This document shows positions 23,061-36,238 of a stretch of 64,000 nucleotides of DNA, piece by piece. The DNA is from Thelephora terrestris (Eukaryota; Basidiomycota; Agaricomycetes; Thelephorales; Thelephoraceae): assembly GCA_015956445.1 (NCBI GenBank), contig WIUZ02000025.1, forward strand, positions 186,001-250,000, given 5' to 3'. Both the position numbers and the translations under genes were made by a program. A model generated the notes under the pieces. The model saw nothing but the letters and a program-made list of their open reading frames with translations, ran no database searches and was not told the origin of the DNA. Position 1 is the stretch's first letter. The number at the start of each line of letters is the position of its first letter.

Positions 23061-24960
23061 CACAGCGCCGGCGTTTTTGAATACGCTCGAACGTGCATGG
23101 GGTGACACTTGGGCGGCCCTCTTTTCGACACACCAGACGTGAAATAAATTGAGAGAATCTGGGGTATTGGAGTATGGTGGTCACCAGGTTGCAAAAGTTA
23201 TTGCGATGCGATCATTCCTCAGGCCTGCAGCACTCTAGACGCTCTTGTTCCACTGGAATAGTCTCTGAAGCCTGTGAACCCAACTTCCTGCGCCATGCTA
23301 TATCATGTCTAGCGCTTCCCGATACGTTTACATCTCCTATTCGGAGAGCGAAAGCTCCGGAGAGCGGTGTGTTGTTGGTGTCACAAGAAACTTAGAGCAC
23401 GACTAAATTACACTTGCAATTATATACTGGCGAGGCTCCACGGTTCATTTAATGATATTCGATGACATTTGTGAACGTTCAAGGTTTTGAGACTCTATCA
23501 TCGCCATCGTTGGGGATGAACTTGACTGCACACTGACCTCGTGCTCCCTCTCACTGATCATCCATACCTCGTGTGAGAGTTGAATACGATGTTTATGTCA
23601 CGAGCTCAGTGGCTTGGCAAGACGAAACCCGCGTAAGTCCTGCGTAAGTCATACAAGTACTAGGGCCCGCAGTACTACCGATGGATGCTGGGCATGGGAT
23701 TAGTTCGACGGCCTGCCAGTGTGAGTTTCGAACTGCCGCTGGGGCTAGATTCGATCACTCCACAGTTCTACTTTACTTAGACGCTCCTCTTCCATTCGAT
23801 TAGTCCCGGAGGGCCTGAATTCCCGCAGCACCACCCTGGATCTCGCCTAGCACCCCAACACACATCGGGGAAAATTTCCCCCATATGTATGGTGGAATTC
23901 TCATGCATACAGTTTCTGGCGGGCATCGAGACCCCCTAGCATGGAGTCCGGGGTGCCTACTCAATAAGCCTAGGAGCGCAAGGGACTTAGAAGCAGGTGG
24001 GGAGCGCCAACGCGCCCAGCGGCCAGGTGTCAGGTCGGAGCATCAATCACCTGTGACAACGTAAGACTCGAGAATTTTGAGGGTTGGGGATTTCTCAGAG
24101 GTCAACTCCAATTTGACGAAAGCACCCTTTGGACTTGGCTCTTGCGCGAGCGTATAGGAAGTACCCCAAAAGAACGGTCCGTAGGACCTCCGGTGTTCGG
24201 CTATTGAATCTAAGTCGTCCCCATTTTCCATCGCACCACGAGGACAAATAGAGACACATAGACATGAATGTCCAAAGTTCTAAGCCGACATCTAGAACTA
24301 AGCTTGTTCCAGATTCCTCGCCCGTCCTCCTAGTTCATCTGCGAATCCAAGATTGCTCTCGAGGAGAATCCACTCGGATGAAACGTTGGACCGTGTTGAA
24401 GATGCATCCTCTATCGAAATGTTAACGTTCCAAACCCAGTCAGATCTGAAGGGCGCCAACATACGAATGGAGTCCGATGCAGCTCGAAAATGTGATTCTG
24501 GGTTTTCGGCGCATCCAAGGATGTTTGGAGGTCTTTCAAGCGCAATCGTCTATGTCCTGGGTGATCAACCGCTTGGAAATCAAATCGTCTTATTGACTGA
24601 AACGGGAGCGCATGTAGTGTTTGACATCGCGCCCCGAAGGGATAGATCCCCGATTTCTGTAGAGCGGAGCAAAATGAGAATGGAGCATGGCATAGAAATG
24701 CGAGTCACTTGCCTAACGCACGAATCCCATAATTCATGTCTAGTGAATCAGCCCGCGCGCTCGCACCAAGAAAGTATACTGGACGCCGAATCGTCTTTGC
24801 TGCGGGTAAAGGAATAGGGACATGCGTTCATTCGATGGAGGTGAAGTTTTAAGATAAGGATGCGTCGGAGGTTTGCGCCCAGCCGGAGAACTCCGAGTTC
24901 AAAAGCGCTCGAATATTTTCTCACGTTCGCTCACACATACGGTCAAGATTCCTTGGCGAG
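23061..24960 (-). repeat. Upstream flank of lectin unit 2, duplicated module
   Basis: Third tandem copy of the flank, more diverged than the one at 17.8-19.9 kb. Landmarks include the GAAAGCTCCGGAGAGCGG stretch near 23348 and the empty MITE site near 24275. No coding evidence. Confidence 0.7.
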
Positions 24961-25729
24961 AATAGGCTGGTCAATAACTTTGAATGAGTTTCCCGTTGTT
25001 TCTTCCTTCGTTGGGTATCTACTCAGATAATTGTCACCTTACATACGAATTGAGGCGAGGGGCGTAAATCCATTCGCCCGTAGAGTTTAACACTACACAG
25101 ATCCTCTTCGAAGAGCGCAGTTAAGTCCTTGCATAAAGGGGGAGTCGTATAGATTGATATTTGCGTGGGCTGTGCCCAGGTATACTCATGGCTGACGAAA
25201 TGGAAGGTGGAGTTCAATTCACCCGGAGGCAATATTGCCTTAAGAAGTCACTCTACCAAAACCACAAGTGTGGGTCCCGGGACGCTGAAAATGAGCGCTT
25301 ACCTGAAAGGCGACGGAGATTCACTCAATTTCGGACGCTATAGTTTTTACGGTGTGCACACTTCTTCCCGATATATGCACGATTGAAGAAAGGGAAAGCT
25401 AAATCCATGTCTGGGGCAAGTGAAGCCGTCCTCAAGTGCAATTGGGGCTATGGTCTTGACTTGGACATAGTAAGCTCGCACCGTCCGCTACTCATGTGAA
25501 TGATAACACACGAACCGCATTCCGTTCGATACATTACTCCAGTCACACCACTAGACTACAAAGTGAACATAGCGACAAGGAACCAAACGTACGTGAGAGG
25601 GAGAGCGGCGGGGGATCAAGAAACACTGAGGGGGGGTAAAACTCCACAGCACGTCGGCAAAAAGAAACTTAGATGTGAAAAAGGAAAATAAACCTAAAGG
25701 CGAAAGCAAGGAGAAAACAAAGAGGGGGC
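24961..25729. other. Intergenic between the lectin array and P450 reductase
   Basis: An open frame on the plus strand at 25165-25386 has protein-like composition, but it has no family match I recognise and starts without a clear ATG. Otherwise nothing is seen. Confidence 0.5.
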
Positions 25730-28052
25730 CTAACTCCAAACATCAGTCAGATACCTCGACCTCTCCTTCAAAAGCTTCAACTCCGCCGCGCCCTCCTTCT
25801 CAGCCGTCCCACCCTTCGCCTCCCCGAGCATCCTCATCAGCACATCCTCAACGCTCTTACTCATATTCTTCCCGTCACCACAAACATACACATACGCCTT
25901 CGCAGTCAAAATCGCCTCAGAGAGCGCCGCCTTATCCTCCCACATCAGATCCTGCACATAGATCTTCCCTCCGTCAGGTTTGAACGGCGGCTCGCGCGAG
26001 AAGGCTTTCCTCATGACGAACTTGCCATGAAGCTCGTTCGCGTATTCGGGCCATTCTTCCTTGTACAAGAAATCCTTCTTCGAGTTCCTGCACCCGAAGT
26101 AGAGATAGATCTTCCCCCAGTCGTTGAGACCCTCCACTCCGTTCTTGTCGATCGTACGACGAGCCATGGCCACTCGCTCCTGGACAAATCCTCTGAAGGG
26201 GGCCACACCGGTTCCAGGTCCGATCATGATGACTGGCGTCTTCGGGTTGGTGGGCAACCTGAACGTCGACCTTCGAACGTGGATCGGAGACTTGTAAATC
26301 TTTTCGGACTTGTAGAAACTACGCGGTCCCTCGATCGAGTACTGAGGGATGTGTTTGTCGGCCAAAGCCTTCGCACCGGTGATAAGGGCCACTTGGTCAT
26401 CGTTCGAGGCGTGTTTGAGGTTCAACAAGTAATTGGATCCTACGCCATAGACCCATCGCGAAGGAACCTTGTCGTGAGCAACAGACTCGTATTTGAGAAC
26501 GACGCAAGTGATATGGATGGAGGTCGGGTGCAGCTTGGGGCTAGACGAAATGGAGTAGTACCGGGGCTGGAGGCGGGGAATGGAGGACACGATCAAATCG
26601 AAAGGCACGTGCCAAGCCGTGATGTTTTCCTTCGTCGGAGGGGCGGAGATATCGGCGCCACAGACGAGTTGCAGGACCTCAGCGAGTTTTAGACATCCAC
26701 TGCCCACCACCTTGGCGTACTGCTCCTTGTCGGTAGCCAAAGTCTTGATCCACTCTTCAGCAGCAGGGGTAGGAGCATGCTTGATAAAAGCCCCAAGGAA
26801 CTGCCGGCTGGCGACAGCCATGATATCGACATAGTGCCGGAGCACGGTTTGGTAAGTAGTAGGAACCGGGAAAGGGACCTTGGCGAGGGCAGGGTCAAGA
26901 GATTCAACGCCGATGACGGTATCCTTCTTGTCGTAGAGCCCGAGAGCGCACAACAGACGGTCGACCTCAACATCCGGATTGCTCGGCCAGACGCCAACGT
27001 GGTCACCATGCTGGTAACTGATGCCGGATCCCTCGATGTCGAGTTCCATGTGAACACAGTTCCGATCTGCGTCAATGTCGAAAAGGTCACGAGCGACGGT
27101 GATAGGAGCCGGGTAGGGGTTCTTGGCGTCGTGGATACCCTTAGACCGTGTCAGGGCGCGGGCGGAGAGTTCACCTGTAGGGTTTTTGTTAGCATGTAAC
27201 GAAAGACGTTTGCGGGGAAAGAGCACGAACCCAAGTAGACCTTTTCTTCAGGGTGGGACTCCAACTCGCTAACGACGAAGTCGGCGGTATCACTACCCTG
27301 ACCCTCCTCAACCCCCAAAGCCTTGGCAAAAGCGTCCCACATCCCATCCTTCCACTCCAGATAATCCTCCTCCATACTCTTATCATCGTCACCCTCGCCA
27401 CGCTCCCCAAGCCTGACACCACCAGCTTTCTCCAATTCCCTATCCACGATCCTCGCAATAGCGTTATAATGTTCATAAGTCTTGTTGCCCAACCCAAACA
27501 CGACGTACTTCAACCCGTCGAGTCGATGGGCGCCATTGGAGAATTCGAAAGTTTCGTCGGTGAGGTTTTGTATGAGCTGGACAGCGTTGTCGGTCGGCTC
27601 GCCTTCTCCGTAGGTGGCGACGACGAAGATCGCGGCGCTGTCTTCGGGAAGTTGGTCGAGGTTTTCAAAGTCGTATTCCTCCGGGTCGCATACCAGAGAG
27701 GCGAGACCGAACTTGGACTTGGCTTCCTTCGCGATACGAATAGCGTACTCTTCGGCGGTACCCGTTTGCGAACCGTAGAAGATGACCAGTCGCTTTTTCT
27801 GAAAGAATATCGTCCGTGGAGGGTCAGAACTGGCCCAAGGATGACTTTCTTGTTCGGTATCAAACCACTCACCCCGCTGATCATCTTCGCGACAAAGTCT
27901 CTAGGGTTCCCTGAGCCATCTCCGGCTTTTGAAGGGATAGTTGGGACAGAAGAGGAGCTTGATTTTAAAAAGATTTGGTCCCGGAACAGATACGTGGCAG
28001 CTGCCACCACGCCTACTCCTACCACGATCGCTTCGGTTGACACGGTTGGCAT
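25730..28052 (-). CDS. NADPH-cytochrome P450 reductase
   Basis: ER-anchored diflavin reductase that passes electrons from NADPH through FAD and FMN to P450s. Three exons, 28052-27873, 27798-27231 and 27174-25730, join in frame to 730 residues. An N-terminal membrane anchor (VVGVGVVAAATYLF) precedes the FMN domain with YGSQTGTAEEYA, GEGEPTDNA and FGLGNKTYEHYN. The FAD domain shows RYYSISSSPK. The NADPH domain shows GPGTGVAPFRGF and YFGCRNSKKDFLY. The protein ends YLTDVWS with the family's penultimate Trp that stacks on FAD. The ATG at 28050-28052 is unambiguous. Complete, and the likely redox partner of the P450 at 9.6 kb and all other ER P450s in the cell. Confidence 0.97.
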
Positions 28053-28355
28053 TATTGAAGAGTAAAGTCTAGCTCGAGAGAGGGAAAGAATCCAAAGAAG
28101 AATAGGGCCGAAGACGACGGGGAGGGAGAGGAAAAGGGTATGTACTGGGGTGCAGCGTCTGTCGGTCGCCTGAAGGACCGAGGGTATTTATTCGAAACAA
28201 CAAATCGTTCGATCAAGCCACGCCTGTTTGGTGCTTTCTGGCACTGCGCACAATAGGTTGACCCACTGTGACCCATTCATTCGCTGCCACGTACCACGGC
28301 CGTAGATAGACTCTATACGGATAAAGCACCACACAAACCAAATCAAGCATCGCAT

Positions 28356-29713
28356 TCAACTCTTCTTTAACGGCCCGCCAACTGACTGCTGCCTTCGGGT
28401 CCCCCAAGCCCGCTGAGTCTGCGGTGATTTGATGACCTCCTTCATCTCTCGGACATACTCATCGTCGGTGCCGAGCTCATATCCATACCACGTCACCGCA
28501 GCATCAGCCCATTCCCTCGCAGCCCAAGCGCTAAGTGTGAACAGGGACTCGTCAGGATAATCTTGCTGACGGAATCAAACAGAGGACACTCACTCCGAGT
28601 GAGAGAGAGCCACCGTCGCCGCATCGGCCGCGAGCCGGCCTCGTTGACTCCAGTACCCTTCCAGACTCCCAACCCACCAAATTTCGTTGATGAGGTGTAT
28701 CGCCTTGTCGCCCTCAATCTTTCCCTGCGCCCACTGTGCTAACTCGTTCTGCATGTTTTGCATCTGGCTCAAACGGTCGTCCGAGACTTCCGATACGACA
28801 TCTGGCATCGAGCACACCGCACACGTGCAGTGAAAATCGTAATGTTCTTGTAAATAGGCCCTATACGGTAAGAACCGTGGGTCAACGTCTCTAACTAAAA
28901 TTGGGTATATGTTCACTAACCTCCTTTCACGTCTAGGTCTCCTCGTGTCAAAGTAAGCCGTCAGGATTTCCTGACCTTCCTTGATCGGTCTGATAGCGTG
29001 TACGACCAGCTTTTGTTCCTTTTCGCGCCAGTTATAAACCGCATTAAACGCTCTCGAACAGCCATGGTTCAATCTCGAAACGTTTGGGAACACTCCGACA
29101 CCCCGAGTCCCGGCGGAGATTCCGTTCGTCTGGGTGATTGCGAGTGCCAGTTGCGCATCATGATCGTGATCGGCCTTTGAGAGATTCGGAGGGAGCCTCA
29201 CGTAACTGAGATTAAACAAAGCTGCGCGCTGAGACTTGCTCAAAGTTGGTAGAATCTTTCCCATTAGCTCCGCCGGTGGGATAGAAACTGGGGGAGAACA
29301 TCTCGGTGAACTTTCGCCACCCTACCGCGGATGGGGACTCACTTTGACTTGGAACAATAAACAATGGCGATTCCTTGTACAATAGCTCCCCACGTGTAAT
29401 ATCTCTGGTGGCAATCACGCCCTTTCCCTTTCCGGGGATATCGACGACATTGTAGGGCCTGGGCGTTTCGTTCAGGTTGGTGGTCGAATAGAGAGATCCA
29501 TTGGACCAAGGTCCGAAGAAGATGGCAAGCAGCACGGAAAATGCGGCAACGAGGAGAGCCAGCAACAACCCCGAATACGATTTACGAGGTTGAGGCTACT
29601 ACGTATCACGAATAACGTTCGACAAGTCAGAAATTTCAGCTACTTTTGAACAAATATCGGTAGGCACATACCTGTTGCTTTGTTTTGGCGGGTTTTTGTT
29701 TAGTTTGTGCCAT
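28356..29713 (-). CDS. SET-domain protein with N-terminal membrane anchor
   Basis: Probable SET-family lysine methyltransferase of the split, SMYD-like fungal type (SET domain protein 5 group). Minus-strand exons give a start MAQTKQKPAKTKQQ (ATG 29711-29713), an intron, then a hydrophobic helix LLLALLVAAFSVLLAIFFG. The SET N-part follows (KGKGVIATRDITRGELLY), then the core FPNVSRLNHGCSRAFNAVYN with the NH-C pseudoknot motif, IKEGQEILTAYFD, and a post-SET cysteine cluster CTCAVCSMP. The C-terminal exon (28560-28356) continues to GGPLKKS and stop. The helix would place a methyltransferase on a membrane, an unusual location. The ATG lies only 86 bp from the divergent YAE1 start. Target unknown. 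Confidence 0.85.
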
Positions 29714-29799
29714 TTAAGACACAAGGATGAACAAGACGACGATGGTGGTAGTGATGGGGAGAGGGCGGCGCGGACTCAAGTACTCAGGACGGAACAAAA
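29714..29799. promoter_or_regulatory. Very short divergent promoter region (SET gene / YAE1)
   Basis: The initiation codons of two divergent genes are separated by 86 bp, or 122 bp if YAE1 starts at its second in-frame candidate (29836). No TATA box is obvious. Confidence 0.6.
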
Positions 29800-30526
29800 A
29801 TGATGGGCTCAAATCCGTCGGTCTCCAACTCTGTTATGAACGGCATCGACGACGACTCCCCTTGGGACGCAGACCCAAACTCATCTCACGCTCACCAGTC
29901 AGAATGGTCAAAAATCACTTCGGACTTCACGAATGTCTGCTACCATCACCGCCGTTCAATCGATTCGAGACTCTAAGCTAATCTTTGTACAGGCAGGTTA
30001 TCGCGAAGGCATAACCGCAGGAAAAGAATCGACCGTCCAAGCAGGCTTTGACGCTGGTTACGCCCAAATCGGTGTCCCATTAGGCCGCGAGATAGGTTTG
30101 CTACGAGGAACGGCTCTGGCCCTCAAAACCTTCATCGATTCCCAAAAAACACCCCAACCAAACGAAACCTCCAACGAAGCTGCTAAAGAAATACGAGCGA
30201 TCTCGGCGCGACTGTCTGAAATCCGGTTTTCCGATATCGTTCCAAGGGACCTGGAAGCCGAGGCCCACGCTCGTGAACATCTGGCCGATGACGAAGGCGA
30301 TCTCCCGTTGAATCAGTTAGATGAGAACGGGTTAGTTCAAGATGATGACGCTATAGAGAGGAGGAAGATGGAACAGCTGGAGGATATGATGTCTGCTTTT
30401 GGAACGAACCCGGCCCCGGGCCCGAGCCCCTCGAGACCTGGACCAGAGGACGTAAAGCCGATTCACGTGAGGTTGATTCAGGTTGCAAGAGTCCTCGGAC
30501 TCGAGCTAGACTTGGACCAGGTGTAA
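29800..30526 (+). CDS. YAE1: YAE1-family protein (Fe-S adaptor for Rli1/ABCE1)
   Basis: In yeast, Yae1 with Lto1 links the cytosolic Fe-S targeting complex to the ABC protein Rli1, needed for ribosome recycling. Two exons, 29800-29934 and 29993-30526, join to 222 residues. The family signature is present: AGYREGITAGKESTVQAGFD followed by AGYAQIGVPLGREIG, a deca-GX3 type pattern of glycines every four residues. The acidic N-terminus (DDDSPWDADP, EWSKITSDFTN) also matches. The C-terminal helix VRLIQVARVLGLELDLDQV is rich in Leu. The start could instead be the Met at 29836. The intron donor is GTCTGC, somewhat unusual. The next gene starts only 124 bp downstream. Confidence 0.88.
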
Positions 30527-30587
30527 CAGCGTGTAATTTTCATTTCGCTTTGCGGTCCTCGAAAGCGCCACCAAGACCGTCGGTCGC

Positions 30588-30595
30588 TATAAAAA
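30588..30595 (+). promoter_or_regulatory. TATA box of the peroxiredoxin gene
   Basis: TATAAAAA, 56-63 bp before the ATG at 30651. Confidence 0.7.
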
Positions 30596-30650
30596 GAAAG
30601 CATTAGCGCATGATCAAAGATTGCTTCCGACCTCATCGTCATCATCCACC

Positions 30651-31378
30651 ATGTCGCCTTCCCCGTTAATCGGCAAATTAGCCCCAGCGTTCACCCTCAA
30701 GAACCATGATGGCAACGACTACGAGTTCAAGCCCGAGAGTGACGCTCCGACAGCTATTTTCTTCTACCCGAAATCAGGTACATCCCCAGCCTAATTGTGA
30801 TGATCCTGCAACAAGCTAACCGCGCCTTAGGGTCTTATGGATGCACCAGGGAGGCATGTCAGTTCAGAGATGCGCTCGTTGGTAGGTGGCCACTCATTGC
30901 GACACGAACCAGGGACCTCACTCCCAGATTTTACAGGAAGCGATGCGTTCAAGGGGTCAAATCTTCGTGTGATTGGGATCAGCCCAGACTCGGTCGAAGA
31001 ACAAGACACTTTTGTGAAGAAACAAAAGCTGACTGTGAGTTTGTCCAAAACACAGCACCCCGCCGTCGGCTCACAAACTGGTGCTTCCACAGTATCCAGT
31101 TCTCAGCGACTCGGCTGGTGAATTCCGCAAATCGTATGGGGTCGGAAAGGGGCTGCTGGGCCTCACTGAAGCGAGAGTGACGTATTTCATTGATTCCAAA
31201 GGAGTTGTAAGGTGGGATGAAATGTTCTGGGATGCTTGACCTCGCTCATCAAACCCTTTTATTCTCCAGGGATGTCCTCGACGCGACCATCAACTATGGT
31301 GGGCACGTGGCATTCGTGAACAAATGCCTCGCGAAATATGCCAACGAAGGAAGGTTCCCAAAAGACTTTGTGGCGTAA
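30651..31378 (+). CDS. Peroxiredoxin of the BCP/PrxQ type
   Basis: Thiol peroxidase that reduces H2O2 and organic peroxides with thioredoxin; the yeast relative Dot5 is nuclear. Exons give MSPSPLIGKLAPAF, an intron after FFYPKSG, then SYGCTREACQFRDAL with the peroxidatic Cys and a resolving Cys five residues later, the BCP arrangement. Next come LRVIGISPDSVEEQ, VLSDSAGEFRKSYGVG and ARVTYFIDSKGVVR, and the last exon DATINYGGHVAFVNKCL ending KDFVA. About five short introns. The stop is at 31376-31378. It is convergent with TIM9, the two stops 176 bp apart. Complete. Confidence 0.92.
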
Positions 31379-31554
31379 TCCAACTAACGAGCAGCACCTA
31401 CACAGAAGCCAAGCCCTCCTCTTGAGAAAGCCCGTTATTAGTCGCCTCGGAATCGTTCGAACGTCCTTCATGTGTATCTTGGATTAGCCAATATATGTAT
31501 TTGTAGGCCTTAACATGGGAGTGGAATGTAAACGCGGCGCGAGGTTAGATTTCA

Positions 31555-31998
31555 CTATTTGTCAGTGACCCCCATTTGCTCTGTAACCGGAAGCAACTGA
31601 GGTTAAGAACCAGCGTTGAAGCAAAGAGGTGGGAAGACGTACCGGCATTGAGCTCAGCAAAGCGTGCCCCAACACGTTCCGAGTGCTTCAGGAATTTGTC
31701 TGCGCAATGTGACAGACATTGCTCCTACGATGAAATTGAGCTCCAACCGGGGTCTATGACGAAGAGGGTCGTGTCCTACCTCTTTTGAAGATAGGGCTTT
31801 GCTAGTAAAGTCATTGCAGCACGTAGTGAAACACCGTTCGACCAGGTTAGAGTACATCTTCAAAAAGTCTTGCATCTGGGATCGTTTGACCTGTCAGCGA
31901 ACGAAGGAGACAGTTTGTTAGGAAAACCAAACCTGCTTCTTTTCTAAGATTCTGGACATCTGAGCCTGCTCGGCCGCGTTCATCTGTGAGAAGTCCAT
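31555..31998 (-). CDS. TIM9: Tim9, small Tim chaperone of the mitochondrial intermembrane space
   Basis: Tim9 with Tim10 forms a hexamer that escorts hydrophobic precursors to the TIM22 and SAM complexes. Four small exons, 31998-31933, 31875-31780, 31724-31643 and 31580-31555, join in frame to 89 residues (yeast 87). They read MDFSQMNAAEQAQM..ILEKKQ, then MQDFLKMYSNLVERCFTTC, FTSKALSSKE, EQCLSHCADKFLKHSERVGA, RFAELNAEQMGVTDK. The twin CX3C motifs (CFTTC and CLSHC) are exact, and NLVERCF and KFLKHSERV are Tim9 signatures. The last exon codes for only eight residues plus the stop. Each exon alone is too short to be noticed as an open frame. Confidence 0.95.
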
Positions 31999-33031
31999 GT
32001 CGTTTTGGAAGTAGGGATATTGTGTTTGAGGAAAGTGGAGGTACTGGTACTTGGAGGGGGCAGTAACGGATCCGGATTCCGGAAGCCCAAGAGGTGTTGT
32101 CACGTGAACCTGCCGCGGCGCCGGTTTGCAGTGCACCGGCTGACGCTGACAGTGTCCCAACTCCGCGTCCAACTTATGGGTTACTATCAACTTCAAGCGA
32201 TGATCATGCCACCTCAAACTGGTCTGCTGGCCGACTCAGGGTCCTGAAAACTCTGGGTCTGTAACAGTAGCGGGCCGTCGTACGCAGACACACTTTCTAA
32301 CTTGGGTTTTGGGAGTGAAACTCTGAACGTTAGGAACCATGGCTATTCCAAGCCGATTTTTTGATAAGCCAGCGGGCGCGAGAGGAAGTCAACGACACTA
32401 GACACCGCCTCGATCTGGTCCCAGTTGATTGTCTACACAGAAAGCTTTCGTACGCTCTGCAAAAACGCTCTGCGAAAGCAGACACGGCGGGCACCACGGA
32501 ACATTCGAATATTGCTTTGCGGATTTGCACGTTTTTTATCCAAGGAACAGCGCGTGAGCAAACCACTACGCGACTCAGCAACAAGGACTTTTCATGTGCC
32601 ATTTACAGCATTCCATAAGACCGGTAGGATGATCACCAGCAAGGACTCCGTCCGCAGAAGGCAGTCGTCATCGATCACCGTCGCCATCAGGCGTGGATAA
32701 TGAGAATCACCGCAACCGAATCCACTGGCACCGATCCATTTCCGGGGGCGGGGTCGTTCGCATAGGAGACAAAGGCAGACGTACCGAAGATTGTTCGTAA
32801 AGCACCGAGCTTCTATCGAGATCGAGAAGTCCTGCATTGAATGAGCCCAGATAACCAAGACAGCTGAACGTTGAACGGTGTGAGGTGGAAGCTCTTGTCA
32901 CAGGATTTGGACCACTTGAGGTCACCCGCATTGAGGGCCTCGGCCCGAGTCCAGTTGCCTGTAACAAGCTCACCTGGATTTTTGACGTTAGTAAATCCCC
33001 CTGCCGGGCCACATTACTCTAACATAATCGA
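31999..33031. other. Intergenic between TIM9 and DAHP synthase
   Basis: About 1 kb with several short open frames on both strands, none with a recognisable domain or conserved start. It must contain both divergent promoters. Confidence 0.5.
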
Positions 33032-34717
<1,686 letters not shown>

Positions 34718-35016
34718 GACTTTGTAGGATTATGATCGATGGAATGCTTGAATGTATTGTTTATTTGCCCAATGGCCTTTAGGATTGCGAGATGTGGGCT
34801 GGAATATATGCTGCCTTCCTAGCAGAACTTTAGACTCAAAGTTCGACCAGTGTTTGCTCTCAGACCATCTTGTATTTCCAGTCGTTCGAGTCAATACCCG
34901 GACGGGATTGACTACTGCATACAGCCTACAGGACCAATACAGGACGGTAAGTAGAAGTGCATTAAGCATGAGCCCGTGCAGTGGGCCATGGCATCAATTT
35001 CCGAAGTGCTTTCAGG
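34718..35016. other. Intergenic before the tRNA gene
   Basis: About 300 bp with no feature recognised. It includes the DAHP synthase 3' end and the 5' flank of the tRNA. Confidence 0.5.
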
Positions 35017-35088
35017 TCTCTGGTAGTATATCGGCTAGTACACCCGCCTGTCACGCGGGAGAGCGGGGTTCGACTCCCCGCCAGAGAG
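35017..35088 (+). tRNA. tRNA-Asp (anticodon GTC)
   Basis: A 72-nt cloverleaf without intron. The acceptor stem TCTCTGG (35017-35023) pairs perfectly with CCAGAGA (35081-35087), discriminator G at 35088. The anticodon stem CCCGC/GCGGG encloses the loop CTGTCAC with GTC at 35050-35052. The T arm has GGTTCGACTCC. The A box resembles GGTAGTATATCGG. Confidence 0.97.
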
Positions 35089-35092
35089 GCCC

Positions 35093-35097
35093 TTTTT
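35093..35097 (+). terminator. RNA polymerase III terminator
   Basis: Run of five T residues starting 5 bp after the tRNA end. Confidence 0.8.
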
Positions 35098-35594
35098 GTT
35101 TTCGCGTTCTAGCCTCCAGCGCCTCAAAAGATTCATTCATACCACACTCCCTTCTTCAAAAATGCCTTTGCCGGGCCCAGACTGCTTGCTAGAAGGTCTC
35201 GGTGCTTGCCAGAGATTGTATGCATGGGAATTCACCATACACATGGGTGGGAACCCCTTTGTATGCGGGGAGGTGCGTGACCAGTTGCGGCGCGGCGCGG
35301 CGAGAAGCCAGGCCCTCAGTGCCAGGCTATTCGAACGGAAAGGGGCATCCAAGAGCACAGCAGGAGGTACCGAAGAGCATTCGAACCTAACCTCAGCGGG
35401 AGTTCTGTAGTCACAGGCCCTTGACTTGATCCTACGATGCCTAACGTCCATCGGCAGTACTGCAGGTCCAAACTATGAGCTGCGCAGGTCTACCCGGGTT
35501 ACATTCGACCGAACTATTGGACTCATGACATAAACACCGCATTGAACTCTCAGGCGTAACATAAAAACTGAGAGTGACCACGAGGTTAGTGTGT

Positions 35595-35614
35595 GGGGGG
35601 GGGGGGGGGGGGGG
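35595..35614. repeat. Poly-G tract, 20 bp
   Basis: Uninterrupted run of 20 G after a GTGTGT start, at the point equivalent to CACACACTAACC near 18254 of the other copy. Confidence 0.9.
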
Positions 35615-36151
35615 TCATCCCAATTATACTGATGGGCGAGAGGCGTCGTCCCCCTACGTATCGTGCCCCTCCGAATCGCGTCCTCCTCGCCTCTGAATTC
35701 GAGGCTGGATTCCAGACTAGATGGGCGATCAACACAATCAAAGGAGCTGCAGGGCCTCGCCAATGCCTTTGGTCACAATCAATTACTTCATTACAATCAG
35801 CATCCAGTCATTTTTTTGACATCAACAGTACTTGCCTCGCAATCCGGGGCTTTCGCTTCCGAATAGGGGAGCTACTCTATGGGGAACTGCAGGGAACTTC
35901 CAGGCAAGCTGCATACAACGTGACGTCGAGGGTCATACCCACAGGGACTGTCCCAATGGAAGAGGATATAGGATGCAGAAGAATGGAGGAGTGATCAAAC
36001 CGCAATAACTCGCGCGACCTGGTGACCACCTTACGTACTCCAACACCCCCCTCCATTCGCTCCCCAATTGCTTCCATGTCTGATGTCCAAATGTGGGACT
36101 TCCCATTGTCATCCTGGACATGTTCGGGCCTATCGAAACACCGGTGTCGCG

Positions 36152-36159
36152 TATATAAA
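36152..36159 (+). promoter_or_regulatory. TATA box of lectin copy 3
   Basis: TATATAAA, 80-87 bp before the ATG at 36239, in the same position as in copy 1. Confidence 0.7.
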
Positions 36160-36238
36160 CCACTGGACGAGTGCCAGTCTCAACAAAACCCAACCCACTT
36201 CACCACTACTGCTGTTCTCAAAAGCTACATCTACTCTC

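Noticed and set aside
25165-25386. 73-codon plus-strand frame left of P450 reductase
   Set aside because: It has a protein-like look but no ATG context, exon partners or known family.
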